Shown here: in pieces, positions 19,085-30,621 of the stretch
Layout of the letters: each line of letters starts with the position of its first letter
Position numbering within the stretch: position 1 is the stretch's first letter
From: Palaemon carinicauda
Taxonomy: Eukaryota > Arthropoda > Malacostraca > Decapoda > Palaemonidae
Assembly: GCF_036898095.1 (NCBI RefSeq)
Contig: NC_090726.1
Location: forward strand, 40,083,483-40,147,482
Direction of reading: 5' to 3'
DNA length: 64,000 nt
The notes under the pieces: model-generated
Database searches by the model: none
Told to the model about the DNA's origin: nothing
The model's input: the letters and a program-made list of their open reading frames with translations, nothing else
Position numbers and translations under genes: made by a program

Positions 19085-19275
19085 TACGTATACCGTGGTG
19101 GATAATGTGGGAGGTTGGGCTGTGGCACCCTAGCAGTACCAGCTGAACTCTGTTGAGTCCCTGGTTAGGCTGGAGGAACGTAGAGAGTAGATGTCCCCTT
19201 TTTTTTGTTTTGTTTCATTTGTTGATGTCAGCTACCCCCAAAAATTGGGGGAAGTGCCTTTGGTATATGTATGTG
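19085..19275 (+). mobile_element. LINE 3' tail fragment (plus orientation)
   Basis: The inverse of the sequence that follows. It ends in AAGTGCCTTTGGTATATGTA, the same 3' tail as at 16290-16690(-) read on the other strand. Confidence 0.6.
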
Positions 19276-19575
19276 ACATACATATACCAAGGCACTTCCC
19301 CCAATTTTGGGGGGTAGCCGACATCAAACAAATGAAACAAAAAAGGGGACCTCTCTTCTCTACGTTCCTCCCAGCCTGACAAGGGACTCAACCGAGTTCG
19401 GCTGGTACTGCTAGGGTGCCACAGCCCACCCTCCCCCGTTATCCACCACAGATGAAGCTTCATAACGCTGAATCCCCTACTGCTGCTACCTCCGCGGTCA
19501 TCCAAGGCACCGAAGGAAGCAGCAGAACCTACCGGAACTGCGTCACAATCGCTCGCCATTCATTCCTATTTCTAG
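19276..19575 (-). mobile_element. LINE 3'-end fragment (minus orientation), tail-to-tail with its neighbour
   Basis: It repeats 16290-16590(-) closely. It meets the plus-strand tail at about 19272-19280 and so forms a near-perfect local palindrome around the ATGTATGTGACATACAT centre. Confidence 0.6.
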
Positions 19576-19914
19576 CACATTTGATAAATTTAATCATATG
19601 TATATACTCAAGACATGAGACAAGATCAGTAAGCAAAGAACTGCATTTTTTATATTGGTAATTTCAATTATTTGTCATACTCCAAAAAGAAATATGTACT
19701 GTATATATAATAATTCTATGTTAAACAATAGATTATTCAATTTACAATATAATAATCTTTAAATCTTTGTTGTTTGTAGGATAAGCAAACTCCAAATGAC
19801 TGATGGCTAATAAACGTACACCATAATTATGTATGGACGATATAATAATAGTGGTAGTACTATAGAAGTTTACCTCTTCTATGATTGACTTGATAAGTCT
19901 GTTATTACTGAAAA

Positions 19915-20110
19915 TCACAAATTTAAAAAATCATTTTAATTTTTCCTAGTTACACAAACCCCCGAGTCCTTTAATACAATCAAGATTTCAGAGAAACTGG
20001 AAACTTAGTTGTCAAATTTCACAACAAAGGTGTCTCTAGTTACAAGTGGGTAGCAGGGAAGTCACACCCCCTGGCGGCTCTCCGAGTAGCATTAATGAGG
20101 GTCTACTTCC
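19915..20110. repeat. Fragment resembling DIRS/small inverted-repeat element termini
   Basis: It starts with a TTTTAATTTTTCCTAGTTAC block followed by CCGAGTCCTTTAAT, the same order as at 15861-15905 and 23035-23065. The rest of an element is not evident. Confidence 0.35.
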
Positions 20111-20404
20111 AAAATATTATTTTTATTAATTTTCGTTTCCTAGACTGGGTTAAGTCTGTTAGAGGTGCAGATATCTATGGTTATCTACGGATACGTCCCT
20201 GATTATACACGATATCTTAGGATAGTCGTCCCAGGGGTTAGAACCCTGCGATACCTGATGGTAATTCTCTTGTAATATCAATCGCAGAAATATTATACAG
20301 TAGGAAGCTGCCGGAAGGACCTTCCATGGCTTGAGCCCAAAAATAATTTATAATTTTTATTTTAATCCTTACTATTATTATCTATCATTATTACTATTTT
20401 TTAG

Positions 20405-22025
20405 TATTGGAAGTAAAGGAGAAGAAGCATATACTCATCAAAAAGAGATGGATCTGTTATAATAACAGAAGATGAAGAAAGAAAATGGATGGAACACTTT
20501 AGTGAGGTTATGAATAGGAGATACAAAGGGAATAATTTGATTGATATACATGAAGTTCATGAAAACTTTTATGTGCCCATGAATGAATTCAGTGTTTGAA
20601 GATGAAGCTATCCTAAAATAAACCCAAGATGGAAAGTCCCTAGATACAATGGAATAACTGCCCAGATGATACTGGCAGAAAATGAAGTGACCCCCAGAAC
20701 ACTTAGAAAATTATTTTGTAGAATGTGTCATGAAGAGGCAAAACCTGATGAATGGGAGTGTTGATGAAAATGGCAAAAAAAAGGAGACCTGACTGAATAC
20801 AATAATTACAGTCATAAACTTACGTAAGTTATGAAAATACAGTATATATTATGCTTATTCTAAAGAAACTGGAGAGAAAGACTGATGAAAAGCTGTACAA
20901 GCCGGATTTCGAAAAGGTAGAAGTTGTACTGACCAAATTTTCATTTTGAGACGTACAGCAATGCGTAGAATATAGAAATCTCCTTTTAATGGCATTTGTA
21001 AACTGAAAAATCAATTGCTAGAGTGCACCACCCAATTTTGTGGAGAGTCCTCCGTTATTATGGAATTCCTCTTAAATATGTGAATTTGATAAAGTCGGTT
21101 CATGAGCATAGCAAGTGCAAAGTTAATGTTCATGGAGTCCTATCAAATGAATTTCTAGTGAACAGCAGAGAAATCCAAGGGAATATGTTGTCACCCATGT
21201 TGTTTATCCTCCACATGGATTTTGTAATGCGTGGAACAGTCGGAGGGATTGGGCTGGATTGGTAATAGGAAATTAGCAGACCTAGAGTATGCTGATGATG
21301 CTGTGCTTATTAGCAGAACACCACAGGATTTGCCATTCTTGTTTACCAGAATGCATGAAATATCACACGAGGTTGGGCGCAAGATAAATAGCAGAAAGAC
21401 AGATGATGAGAACGGAGTATGCCATGGAAGATGAAATATCATTGGAAGGAGAAAGGATTGATGAGGTAGAATCATTTAAGTATTTAGGAACTATGATCTC
21501 CAATACAGGGTTTTTAGAATTAGAGTTTAGTGAACAATTGAAAAAAGCAAATCGGATAACGGCTAGATTAAGTAAAACTTGGAAATCAAATTGCCTGAAA
21601 TTACATATAAAAATCATACAATACATCAGTTTAGTGAGATTGGTGTTAATATATGGACATGAGTCGTGGGTAGATTTGAAACAAAACCCTCAGAAGGATA
21701 TTAGGAGTTAAATGGCAGGACAGGATTAGAAATGAAACTATAAGAGATTATTCGAGTGCCATATGTGGACGAAATCATGGTAAAGGGTAAATGGAGAAGG
21801 TTTGAGCATGCTCTTCGCACTCCTTAAGAGAGATTAGTTCACCAAACATTCAGCTGGGCTCCATAAAGCACTAGATAAGTTGGAAGACCCAGGCCTACAT
21901 GGCTGAGGACTATAAAGCATGAAGTAGGAGATGATGAGAAGTATTGAAAAGCTCAAGATAGAGACGACTGGCAAAATCTAACTGAGGCCCTTTACGTCAA
22001 TAGGCATAGGAGGAGATGGTGAACT
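20405..22025 (+). pseudogene. Degenerate non-LTR retrotransposon reverse transcriptase
   Basis: Pieces of a LINE RT occur in order with frameshifts between them: YNGITAQMILAENEV (about 20650), ILHMDFVMRGTVGGI (21208), the catalytic LEYADDAVLI (21283), VESFKYLGTMISNTG (21463) and a C-terminal segment with GKGKWRRFEHALRTP (21780) and DRDDWQNLTEALYVNRHRRW (21960). The order and motifs fit the craniofacial-development-protein-2-like/RTE or CR1-type LINEs common in invertebrates. There is no endonuclease domain, so the copy is 5'-truncated. Many stops show an old insertion. Confidence 0.75.
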
Positions 22026-22329
22026 AAAATCATTATTATTGCACTTCCTTTCCACCTATTGTTTGTTATAACTTCCTCTCTAAAAATTTAATGGGTGGTG
22101 CTTCCAGCTTCACTAACGTCATATTCCCATTAAAAAAGGATGATTTGCAGTCATACAGGAACAAAGAAAGATTATTACAGCCAAATTTGAGAAGCAGTAA
22201 GGGTATGCATGTACACTGCTGACATTCTGTAGTTATACTTGCCTTGTTAAATAGTAATGGTTATTAAAGGATGCTGTTTTGTATTCGTGCAGGAACAAAT
22301 GTAACGCTAAGTCTGGAAAGACTGACATA

Positions 22330-22735
22330 AGTCTCTTTTCATAGTTTATATATGAAAGTTATATTTTAATGTTGCTAGGGTTCTTAAAATGTTATTTTGA
22401 TTATTCATTACTTCTCTTGAAGTTTATTTATTTCCTTATTTCCTTTCCTCACTGGGGTATTTTTCCCAGTTTGGAACCCCTTGGCTTATGGCATCCTGCT
22501 ATTCCAACTAAGTAATTTTTTTCAACGAGGCGCATTTGCACTGACTCACAGCGGTGCCCTTTTAGCTCGGAAAAGTTTCCTGCTCTCTGATTGGTTAGAA
22601 TTATCTTGCCCAACCAATCAGCGATCAGGAAGCTTTTCCGAGCTAAAAGGGCACCCCTGCGAGTCGGTGCAAATCTGCCTCACTAAAAAGAATTGACTAT
22701 AGGTTTATAGCTTGGCTAGTAATAATAATAATAAT
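22330..22735 (+). mobile_element. LINE-type 3' tail interrupted by a foldback MITE
   Basis: This is the tail family of 17030-17300. The expected CCAACTAGGGTTGTAGCTTG is split after CCAACTA near 22510, resumes near 22700 as TTATAGCTTGGCTAG, and ends in (AAT)n. The hairpin MITE at 22514-22694 occupies the gap. Confidence 0.6.
22514..22694. mobile_element. Foldback (palindromic) MITE, copy 1
   Basis: About 180 bp, almost entirely a hairpin. GCGGTGCCCTTTTAGCTCGG on the left pairs with CCGAGCTAAAAGGGCACCCC on the right, and the loop lies near TTAGAATTATCTTG. A close relative is at 34090-34280. Confidence 0.75.
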
Positions 22736-22761
22736 GAAAGGAATAATTATAAAATACTCAC

Positions 22762-22931
22762 TATCATTGAATCTCTAACATTTTCATCGGGATCAAACAG
22801 GCATTTTACCAACGCCGCGTGACAGTTGTGTACAATCTGAAGGGATATAACCTCGGCAACTTGCTTGAAGAGTGTTTTTGGTGTCTGAGATGGAGGTGTT
22901 TCTGGGACATCTCCATTCATACTTGATCAAG
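22762..22931 (-). CDS. First coding exon of the LRR-like gene
   Basis: On the minus strand an acceptor (CTTCATCTCCCAG) precedes 22931. Eleven bases of 5' UTR follow, then ATG at 22920. The reading frame runs 53 codons (MNGDVPETPPSQTPKTLFKQ ... DPDENVRDSMI) to a GTGAGTATT donor just after 22762, in phase 0. It therefore joins the 88-codon exon at 18791-19054 directly. The peptide is short and hydrophilic at first, then helical (VAEVISLQIVHNCHAALVKC). An upstream non-coding exon must exist because this exon begins with an acceptor, but I cannot place it. Splice sites and phase are the main support; the function is unknown. Confidence 0.65.
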
Positions 22932-23074
22932 CTGGGAGATGAAGGAAGTAACATATTAATAATGATGGTACAAAATATGATAAAATAGCCAAGAACACTA
23001 AAAAAAAAAAGCAATGACCAATTATTAAAGTCTTGTATTTTTCTTAATTATACAAGCACGAGTCCTTTTAATAT

Positions 23075-23345
23075 GAAAAAGAGTCATTTGTATTTCTCCT
23101 GACCATATAGACCTGATACCTTTAATAGGAGCATGACTTCAGAGAAGAATGAGAACTCTGTAAACACCCGTTTAAACTTTTAACGAGGTAGCCTTAGTAG
23201 CTGCCTGGTATGTCCCATCCACCCGCCAGATATCATAACCTTCAAATTGATCTTAACCTAGGACTTACTGGGTGGTCAGGATGAGCCATGTAAGTTAAAG
23301 GTCTCTGGTTTGTATGATTAAGGAAAATACAAACTGATTAAAAAA
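23075..23345. repeat. Short inverted-repeat element with DIRS-like ends
   Basis: The left end (GTCATTTGTATTTCTCCTGA) is the imperfect reverse complement of the right end (TTAAGGAAAATACAAACTGA). Size and ends resemble 15853-16122. It lies just beyond the 3' limit of the family-3 ORF1 remnant, so it could also include that element's terminal region. Confidence 0.4.
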
Positions 23346-23464
23346 TCTGTTACCTTTGACCTTCCCTAACACCAATCTGGCTGATTTACTGACCTGGGGA
23401 ATGTCAATTTACTTGGATCTTGGAGAAGAACAAAAGTGGCAACTCCTGTCAACCTTTGAACAAC

Positions 23465-25790
23465 CTAAGCATAATGATGACACGAGCATCTCCTCTCGAT
23501 CACCATCCGGAGTTCTGCATTTTGGTAACTTAGTTTTGAGAAGTGAGAAACCACAGTGTCTATCCTCTTCAAAACCCTTTTAGTCCACAGGTTTGCTGCC
23601 TGGTGGGCTAGGAAGGTGACCGCATTCCTGCTCACCAGTACAAGGCTCTTGTACTTCTCCAAAGCTTTAGGGGTGGATAACCTCGTCGACTCTACGAAAT
23701 AACAGCTCCTTACCACTGGTCGAGCCAGGAAACAGCATGGAGAGAGAGGCCAAGTCTGAAGCCTCCATGCCCACTCACACAAGAGCCCCAGAACGATGTG
23801 CATTCCACCTAGAGTCTTTCTAACAAGAGCACCTTCCGTCAGAGCCCACACTGACAGGTCAACCAGCAGAGGTGCAGATACAATATTCTCTGGTGTGTAG
23901 AACCTGCACTGCCTAGAGAGTGGGAGGGGCGCCTCAAGAGCTAGCTTGACACACTGGACTAGAGTGAGTTCTCGGATATGATCATCCATCCAATTCAGAG
24001 CCAAGTCCACCAGATCCGACCAGGGCAACTCTGAGGGTTTCGATACTTGAGGAGCACCAAAGTGCCGATCAATAACCGAAGTCCTTCCTGAAGGAGATGC
24101 CACAGTTGCCTCACCCAGGCTGTTACACTCATGAATAAGGTCCTTCACAAAGGAACTCTCCGAGATGTGGTAGTTTGCCTCAGTGGGCACCGGACTGCGA
24201 AACATCCTGCCCCCGAGCACCCTCACGCCTTGCTAGGCAAAGGGTGAGACAGCATGCTCTCGAGACTGCTCACCCCCACGAGTACAACCGTTCTGTCCCA
24301 AGTGCAGAACCCTGAACATAATAGGGGACTAACGTAGGCCAACGGCAATGGGAGGAGAACTCCTGGCACAGGACCCTGCAGAATCAGAAGAAGTACCAAG
24401 TACTTTTACTACGGATCAGGATGGGAGAGGCAACCATGAATCCTTACTCCACGGCATGAGGAACAAAGCCTTCCACCCCACATTCCTGGCCTACCAAAGT
24501 GTGCATGCACTCAGGAAATTGGGTTCCAGCCCTAGCCCCATGAACTGGTGTGACACAGGGCTAGAAACCACTCGGGTACTGTCTACCCTATTCGAAAGGT
24601 AAGCGGTGTCACAAGAGCTGTGTCCCTATGTCAAAGGCTGGCATTCCTGGACTTTTTTTTACCTCTTCCTCTTCTTCATTTTACAAGAAGAGTCAGAATC
24701 ATAATCAGAGGACAACAATGAGGAGGAGGAAGAGGAAGAACAATGCTCACGCTTCTTCCTCTCCCTGAGATCTGAGCAACTATCAGCAGCAACATTCCCC
24801 GGGGGGGTGAAACCACACGAGCCACAACAATGGGGCATATTGTCACAGGGGAAAGGGAATTTACACACAAGGTCCCGTGACCCAGCAACGAGAAGAGCTG
24901 GAGGCAAAACCACTGACACTGAGAGAAGAGGAAGATGGCTAGGATGGTCAGACCCCTAGCACAATGGATGGGGCCTCGGGCATTGGAGAAGGGATGGTAG
25001 TCACTGAGTCCGGGTCAGAGATTGGGGTAACTACGGGGACAGGGATAACACTCACCTTGACTTTTCTGCCTTTCCGGCCATTTATGAGGGCCACGGCTCC
25101 TGACGCTGGAACCTTACCTGCCTGACCGGGAACTACCTTGCCAGAATTACCTGCCTTCTTAGGATTTGGGGGGGAATCACCGGGCTCCATGACACAGGAA
25201 ACCACCACACCTTTCACTACAGGCATCACCTGCAACATTTGAGACACTTGCACAGGGGGAACTAGGGGCGAAAAGCCTTAACCGCAAAGTCATGGAGGGC
25301 CTAAAATAAAAGACCTATGGAAGCCCAAAACTTCCTTAAATTAAAATCATCGTCAACAGCCTGCATGGTCACGGGTGAAAAGCTTCCAGCCTCCAAAGGG
25401 GTGCGGAAAACACTAGGGGTTTCACATACACCAGAGAAATCTTTAAAACTTGCTGATATAGAACTGAGGGCTCCAAGCCCCTGCAGTGTACTCCACAAGG
25501 ACTGATCCAGGGGGTCAATGCACAGGGGCGCAGTAGCAGCGAAAGACTTTTTAGAGTTTTCTTGGACATTGCTCAGTCCGATCCCAGTGAATGCTTCACA
25601 TGCTTCTTCCTCATCAGGGCATACAACTGCCACTACAATCAGCATATGCCCGCAAACAGTTATGCTCACTGCAAAGTACGCAGAGGGTGTGTGGATAAAC
25701 AACCAGTTTAGCCATAAACCGATTGCAGCATCCACCGTTACCCCAGCAAACACAAACTTCTTACCTCCATTGCATAACAACCATCACTTC
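23465..25790 (-). pseudogene. ORF1 (gag-like) of DIRS family 3, degenerate
   Basis: Read on the minus strand. The N-terminal part (about 25780-25301) contains SVFRTPLEAGSFSPVTMQAV. A middle part follows with a Ser-rich acidic/basic stretch (REHCSSSSSSSLLSSDYDSD, near 24720). The C-terminal 253 codons (24226-23465) are open and include ALEKYKSLVLVSRNAVTFLA and NLWTKRVLKRIDTVVSHF, which match ALETFLLSGTHTIEFLA and NLWANSILKRRDAVAERF of the family-2 ORF1. Frames change between these blocks. The plus-strand remnant at 62530-63640 is homologous. It was probably a structural protein and is not functional now. Confidence 0.6.
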
Positions 25791-26025
25791 CTGAAAAAAA
25801 AGAAAGAAAATAAAAATGAGCTGATTACATGTGTATGTGTCAGCAGCCAAATAAAAAGTGAAAGATATCGCTCCGCTGGGAAAGGGGGAAGCTCTTCCCG
25901 CCCAATACCATCACCAGCTAGATTACTACTTGTTATCCAACTTTAATGACCAACTCTAGCTCGTGCTAAATCAATCTCCCTAATTAAAGGACGAGTGTTT
26001 GTATTCCACGAAGGAACAAAGCCCT
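25791..26025 (-). repeat. 5' leader/terminal region of the DIRS family 3 copy
   Basis: On the minus strand the order is GGAATACAAACACTCG, CCTTTAATTAGGGAGATTGA and a GC-rich block, the same as at 61960-62110(+) and in the short element at 15880-16020. It directly precedes the ORF1 remnant. Confidence 0.55.
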
Positions 26026-26029
26026 TTTC

Positions 26030-27990
26030 TTGCTGACAGACAGGTGGCCAGGGCTTACCAACCCCTGCCAGTAATTATAACTTGTTATACATGTTAATGG
26101 ATGGTATTAATGTAAAGAGACAAGGCCTGAAGAGGTTTAAAAGGAGTTTAATTGATAATTTGCTTCTACAGTACTTCAAAAACTGTAATGTACCACTCAC
26201 GGCCCCCTCAAATCTGACGTAGTACAGCGTACTTTAGTACTCCCACACCCAGGAGTCACAAGGAAAACAATCACGCAGTGACTGATTACGTATAGACCAG
26301 GGACTGTACTCCTGACCATCACTTACGTGAGGGAATGTCTCATCAATCGCAAAAGCGAAGATATTGATCATTGGTTCGAGAGAAGGGCAGTAGCTTTTGT
26401 TCTGTTCAAAAGTGCGCATACTCGGTCCGGTACCTGACTGAGGGCTGATGGCTGGAGGGTAAGCTCTTGTGCAGTGCAATGAGACACCTCTTCCTCAGTC
26501 CGTTCTCAGTACAGAAGCGCGTCTCTTTCATTTAAGAGTAGAGATTGCATGGAGCTTCACGAGACTTCCTGCAATCAATTGAGCATCCACGGAAAAGGGG
26601 GTGGGGAAGAAGGACAGAACCCTACATGTTGATTTACAATATGCTTGCTCAGTCTAGTACAAGACAGAACCAGTAAAGCTAGGGCGTAAACTCCAGTACT
26701 GCGTACCGACACTTCTTGTTTGGGTTGTTTTGGTAACCCACAAGCTCTCTATTGCGTAAGAGGGGTAAGAGCAGTTAGATTTTTATGCCGTTCCTATCGA
26801 TCGATTTTCCTGGAATTTTTCTATCATTTCTTCTTTTTAGAAGTAGCGGCATCTGAAAAATCAGACAACTATAAGGTAGAGGGGGTGGAGGAAACACTGT
26901 TTACACGTAAAGATAATTAACAGTTTATCGTAAATGTTGACTTATGGTAGGGGGTTAATATGAGGGGATAACACTCCCTCCCCTAAGTAAGTTAGAGAAA
27001 TAGTGATTTAGGTCAAGTTACTTTAGGGTATCCCGGTAAGCTTAATACTGTACCCTCATATTTTCCTTGAAATTTGAACACGTGCTCAACTGTCATCATC
27101 ATAGAAAACAGGGGAGCTTTTGTATAATGATGGACAGGACCTCCTACTTTGTAGAGCATCACCTAATTTAACCTACAAGCCACGTCCTTAACAGGGGGCT
27201 AACGCCCCCCTCCGACCCCGCAGAGAATGCTGTATTCTTGGCGATAGGACTGAAAATAAGGGACCTAAGGGGTATGGCCATCATTATACATACACCCCAA
27301 CACAGGATTTAAACACGAGTCATACTAAATAAATTTACCTAATATAAATCCAATATCATATTTTCCATATATTAACAGATTTCTTTTAAACATTTTAATA
27401 TACATTAAAATCAATATTTGTACAGAAAAACATTGAAAATTTCCTTAAAATTACGTACTGGTTAGAAGTTAAAATTTGCAATCGACCAAATGAAGTACGT
27501 GACCCAGACCAACACTATATACAATAAGCTTTAGGGGCCCCCAATCAAAATACAGGGGGTGGAGACCCCTGATACTTTAGAGAGAATCCAAGAATGGTTA
27601 CCCTAAGCCTGGAAGACCAAGGTGATTCACGATTATTCCAATATAGAACTTATAACCTCTAATAATTAATAATTAGATTAATAAATAATAATCAGACCTC
27701 TTAAATCTAGCCTTCAACACCACCCTCAGAAAACCTTAAGAATGTCTAATTTTAATTGTATTTCTCATATTTGTCACACGTTAAATTAATAATTTATAAG
27801 ATAGTTTTCTACTGAATCTATTAGAAATGCTTACCAATTTCAAATTGATTGCTGTGAGACGTCACTTCAAATTAGATGTAATAAATATTAATTTACAGGT
27901 CTAAAAACGTCATAAACAATAAAGTGATCTAGTTAGATTTTTTATGGAGATTGTCTCTCTGTAACGGCTCCTCCTGAACTCTACAATTTG
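26030..27990. other. No recognisable gene
   Basis: Mostly AT-rich sequence with moderately GC-rich patches (26230-26700). No exon, RT or transposase motif was found on either strand. Confidence 0.4.
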
Positions 27991-28002
27991 AGATCCCTGC
28001 CA

Positions 28003-28022
28003 CTTATTATTATTATTATTAA

Positions 28023-28054
<32 letters not shown>

Positions 28055-28135
28055 GGTAAGCTACAACCCTAGCTGGAAAAGTAGGATGCTATTATCCTAG
28101 GGATCATAACAAGGAAAAAGTAGCCCAATGAGGTA
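28003..28135 (-). mobile_element. LINE-type 3' tail with (TTA)n microsatellite
   Basis: Read on the minus strand this is the tail family of 17030-17300, ending in an ATT/TTA run at 28003-28055. Confidence 0.6.
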
Positions 28136-28635
28136 AGGAAATAGATATATTACAACTTTTTTAACATGTGAAGTATGTCCTATATTTTTTTGTCTCCATT
28201 GAATATGAATTTTTGTCTTATATTTTCCATTTTTAAATGGTTTCTGAACTTCTTTCCCTTTGATCCCTACTCCAAGGTACATTTTTTTTTTTTTAAGTTT
28301 CAGTAGGAAAAAAAAGTATATTTTTTTTAGGTTAGTGGCATACATCTCACGTTAATTATTCTTCTGAATTTTTCACTTTTTGGGTTATACTCTTCACTGG
28401 TTCATTAAGATTATTATATGTACTGTATTGGTCAATTGTTTCACACTCTAAAATGAGCTAATATTAAACAATGTACTTTAGTATACAGGGTATTTTGATG
28501 GCCAGAGTTCGTACCAAATATTAAGTTAATGTGTATAATCCTATGCTACCTACTACTGTTGGAGATAGTAGTGTGTAAAATACATTTAGATAAATGAATA
28601 TTATTTAAACATTTTAGAAACGTAGAAAAGAAATA

Positions 28636-29275
28636 CTAAGGGTTGTGGTAACGTCCCTTTCTGGTGAACGCCAGTCTGGTGTTCGAGTTTCACTTAAACT
28701 TGTTCGTTTCTTTGGTCGTTGCAACCTTACCATCCTTGTGAACTAAGGATGGAGAGTTTGGGGGATCCTATAGGTGTATCTGCTGAGTCATCAGCATCCA
28801 TTTCCTGGCCCTCCTTGGTCCTAGCTTGGGTGGAGAGGTGCTTGGACTCTGATCACATGTATATAGGATTAATCTCTAGGGCATTGTTCTGTTTGATAGG
28901 GCAATGTCACCGTGCCATGTCTCTGCCATTCATAATTAATATTAAAATTATCAATGTCATATGTATATATGCTCAGTCTCTAAGGCATTGTCCCGCTTGA
29001 TAGGGCAATGTCATTGTCCCTTGCCTCTGCCTTTCATAATTAATATTAGAATTATTAATATCCTATGTATATATGCTTAGTCCATAGGGCATTGTCCTGC
29101 TTGATATGGCAGTGTCACTGTCCCTTGCCTCTGCTATTCATAATTATTATTAATATTAATATCATATGTAGCCTATAAATGCTCAGTCTCTAGGGCATTG
29201 TCCCGCTTGATAGGGCAATGTCATTGTCCCTTTTCTCTGCCATTCATGAGTGGCCTTTAAACCTTTAAACTGAAA
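28636..29275 (+). mobile_element. tRNA-derived SINE with amplified internal units
   Basis: The head (GTGGTAACGTCCCTTTCTGG near 28642) and GTGTTCGAGTTTCAC (near 28680) resemble the A and B boxes of a tRNA promoter. A body of about 150 bp follows. The 3' part repeats a unit of about 104-110 bp four times (starts near 28873, 28977, 29081 and 29190), each with GGGCATTGTCC ... GATAGGGCAATGTCA. The final unit ends in GGCCTTTAAACCTTTAAAC. I recall this repeat as common in decapods, but that is memory rather than a search. Confidence 0.65.
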
Positions 29276-29423
29276 AGATACTAGAATAAAGGCGGGTTTA
29301 CACCGCCGAACAGCTCGCCGAGCCCGGTTGTCGAACCTACTTGTAGAACGGCTCGAAGAGCTTTCAGACAGTACATCGAACGGTTTCGAACCTCAGTGTG
29401 CCATGTGCTAAAACAACGTCAAC

Positions 29424-29639
29424 ATGTCTCTCGACCAGGACCATTTGATAGCCATTGCTTTAGCAGTGGCACTAAGAAAGAAAGAAAGAAAAAAAAGATA
29501 AAAATGGACGAAGGACTGGCTACTAAAAGGAGAGAAAAAAGGAAAAAAAAAGATCAAAGTGGACGAAGGATTGGCTACTAAAAAGAGAGAAAAATTTTCA
29601 CACACCAACTTGCTTGTTGATTTAAAATTAAAGCTTTAA
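29424..29639 (+). pseudogene. Head of a Harbinger-type transposase
   Basis: It starts MSLDQDHLIAIALAVALRKK and, after frameshifts in A-rich sequence, continues WTKDWLLKREK and FSHTNLLVDLKLKL. This matches the usual N-terminal W-x-W-L-L-x-R ... LL-x-L pattern of invertebrate Harbinger transposases. The DDE nuclease domain is absent. The WTKDWLLK segment occurs twice because of a local duplication of about 60 bp. Confidence 0.65.
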
Positions 29640-29807
29640 AATTAGTTCTTTCAATATTTCATGCAGAGCCGGTATTCCTTTGTTTCTGGCTACTTTATTG
29701 GAATAGTCCTTTGATTTAACTTTCCATAAAGCTGGATGAGCTCGATATGCATGTATGAAATCAAGTACGACTTCCTTCTCATTCTTGCTTTCATTAATGG
29801 CAGCCAT
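29640..29807 (-). pseudogene. Head of a MADF-domain (Myb/SANT-like) protein gene
   Basis: On the minus strand, from ATG at 29807: MAAINESKNEKEVVLDFIHA, then YRAHPALWKVKSKDYSNKVA and PALHEILKELI. This is the first half of a MADF DNA-binding domain (Leu-Trp and Tyr-Ser-Asn-Lys positions visible). MADF proteins accompany the transposase in PIF/Harbinger elements. It is truncated by the internal deletion. A second copy lies on the plus strand at 30342-30415. Confidence 0.65.
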
Positions 29808-30081
29808 TATTCATTTCTTTGATGATGTTTCCTCGAGCAGGTTTGAATAACAACTGAGGTTCGATGCTCGACACCTGTTCACACCGTTCGTCAAACAATG
29901 TAGCTCCGCCCACAAAAGTCAAGATGAGCCTAACATTTATCGACCCGTTCGACGAGCGCGTTCGACAACCAAATAGCCCGTTTACACGCTCGAACATCAC
30001 ATCAAACACAGGGTTGTCGAACCAGGCTCGACGAGCTGTTCGCCCGTGTAAACCCCGCTTAAGATCAAAGGATAGCCGTTA

Positions 30082-30621
30082 AGCGGGGTTTACACGTGCG
30101 AGCAGCTCGTCGAGCCTGGTTCGACAACCCTGTGTTTGAATTGATGTTCGAGCGCGTAAACGCGATAATTGGTTGTCGAGCGCGCTCGTCGAACGGCTCA
30201 ATGAAAGTCAGGCTCATCTTGACTTTTGTGGGCGGAACTACATTGTTTGACGAACGGCGTGAACGTGTGAACGGGTGTCGAGCATCGAACCTCAGTTGTT
30301 ATTCAAACCTGCTCGAGGAAACATCATCAAAGAAATGAATAATGGCTACCATTAATGAAAGCAAGAATGAGAAGGAAGTCGTACTTGATTTCATACATGC
30401 ATATCGGGCTCATCGAGCCTGGTTCGACAACCCTGTGTTTGAATTGATGTTCGAGCGTGTAAACGAGCTATTTGGTTGTCGAACGCGCTCGTCGAACAGC
30501 TCGATGAAAAGGCGGGTTTACACAGCCGAGCAGCTCGCCGAGCCCGGTTGTCGAACCTACTTGTAGAACACAGGGTTGTCGAACCAGGCTCGACGAGCTG
30601 TTCGCCCGTGTAAACCCCGCT
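30082..30621. mobile_element. PIF/Harbinger deletion derivative 2 (inverted, composite)
   Basis: It lies in inverse orientation to derivative 1, separated by about 20 bp. Its first 330 bp mirror 29728-30059, making a long inverted repeat. The end at 30512-30621 is a minimal 110-bp version with both termini but almost no interior. The 22 bp after derivative 1 (AGATCAAAGGATAGCCGTT) recur after 30624, showing that the spacer was duplicated. It ends about 180 bp upstream of the POLR2M-like start codon. Confidence 0.65.

Larger units (their letters stand above)
29290..30059. mobile_element. PIF/Harbinger deletion derivative 1
   Basis: TAA flanks both ends (29287-29289 and 30060-30062), fitting the 3-bp TWA target duplication of PIF/Harbinger. 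The ends are AGGCGGGTTTACAC and the complement of AGCGGGGTTTACAC. Inside, the start of a Harbinger transposase reads rightward and the start of a MADF-domain gene reads leftward. They meet near 29640, so the middle of the autonomous element was deleted. Confidence 0.75.

Noticed and set aside
25518..25946. A 142-codon plus-strand protein
   Set aside because: It is antisense to the DIRS-3 ORF1 remnant and its leader.
28636..28700. A functional tRNA gene
   Set aside because: Box-like motifs are present but there is no cloverleaf, and the downstream body is that of a SINE.
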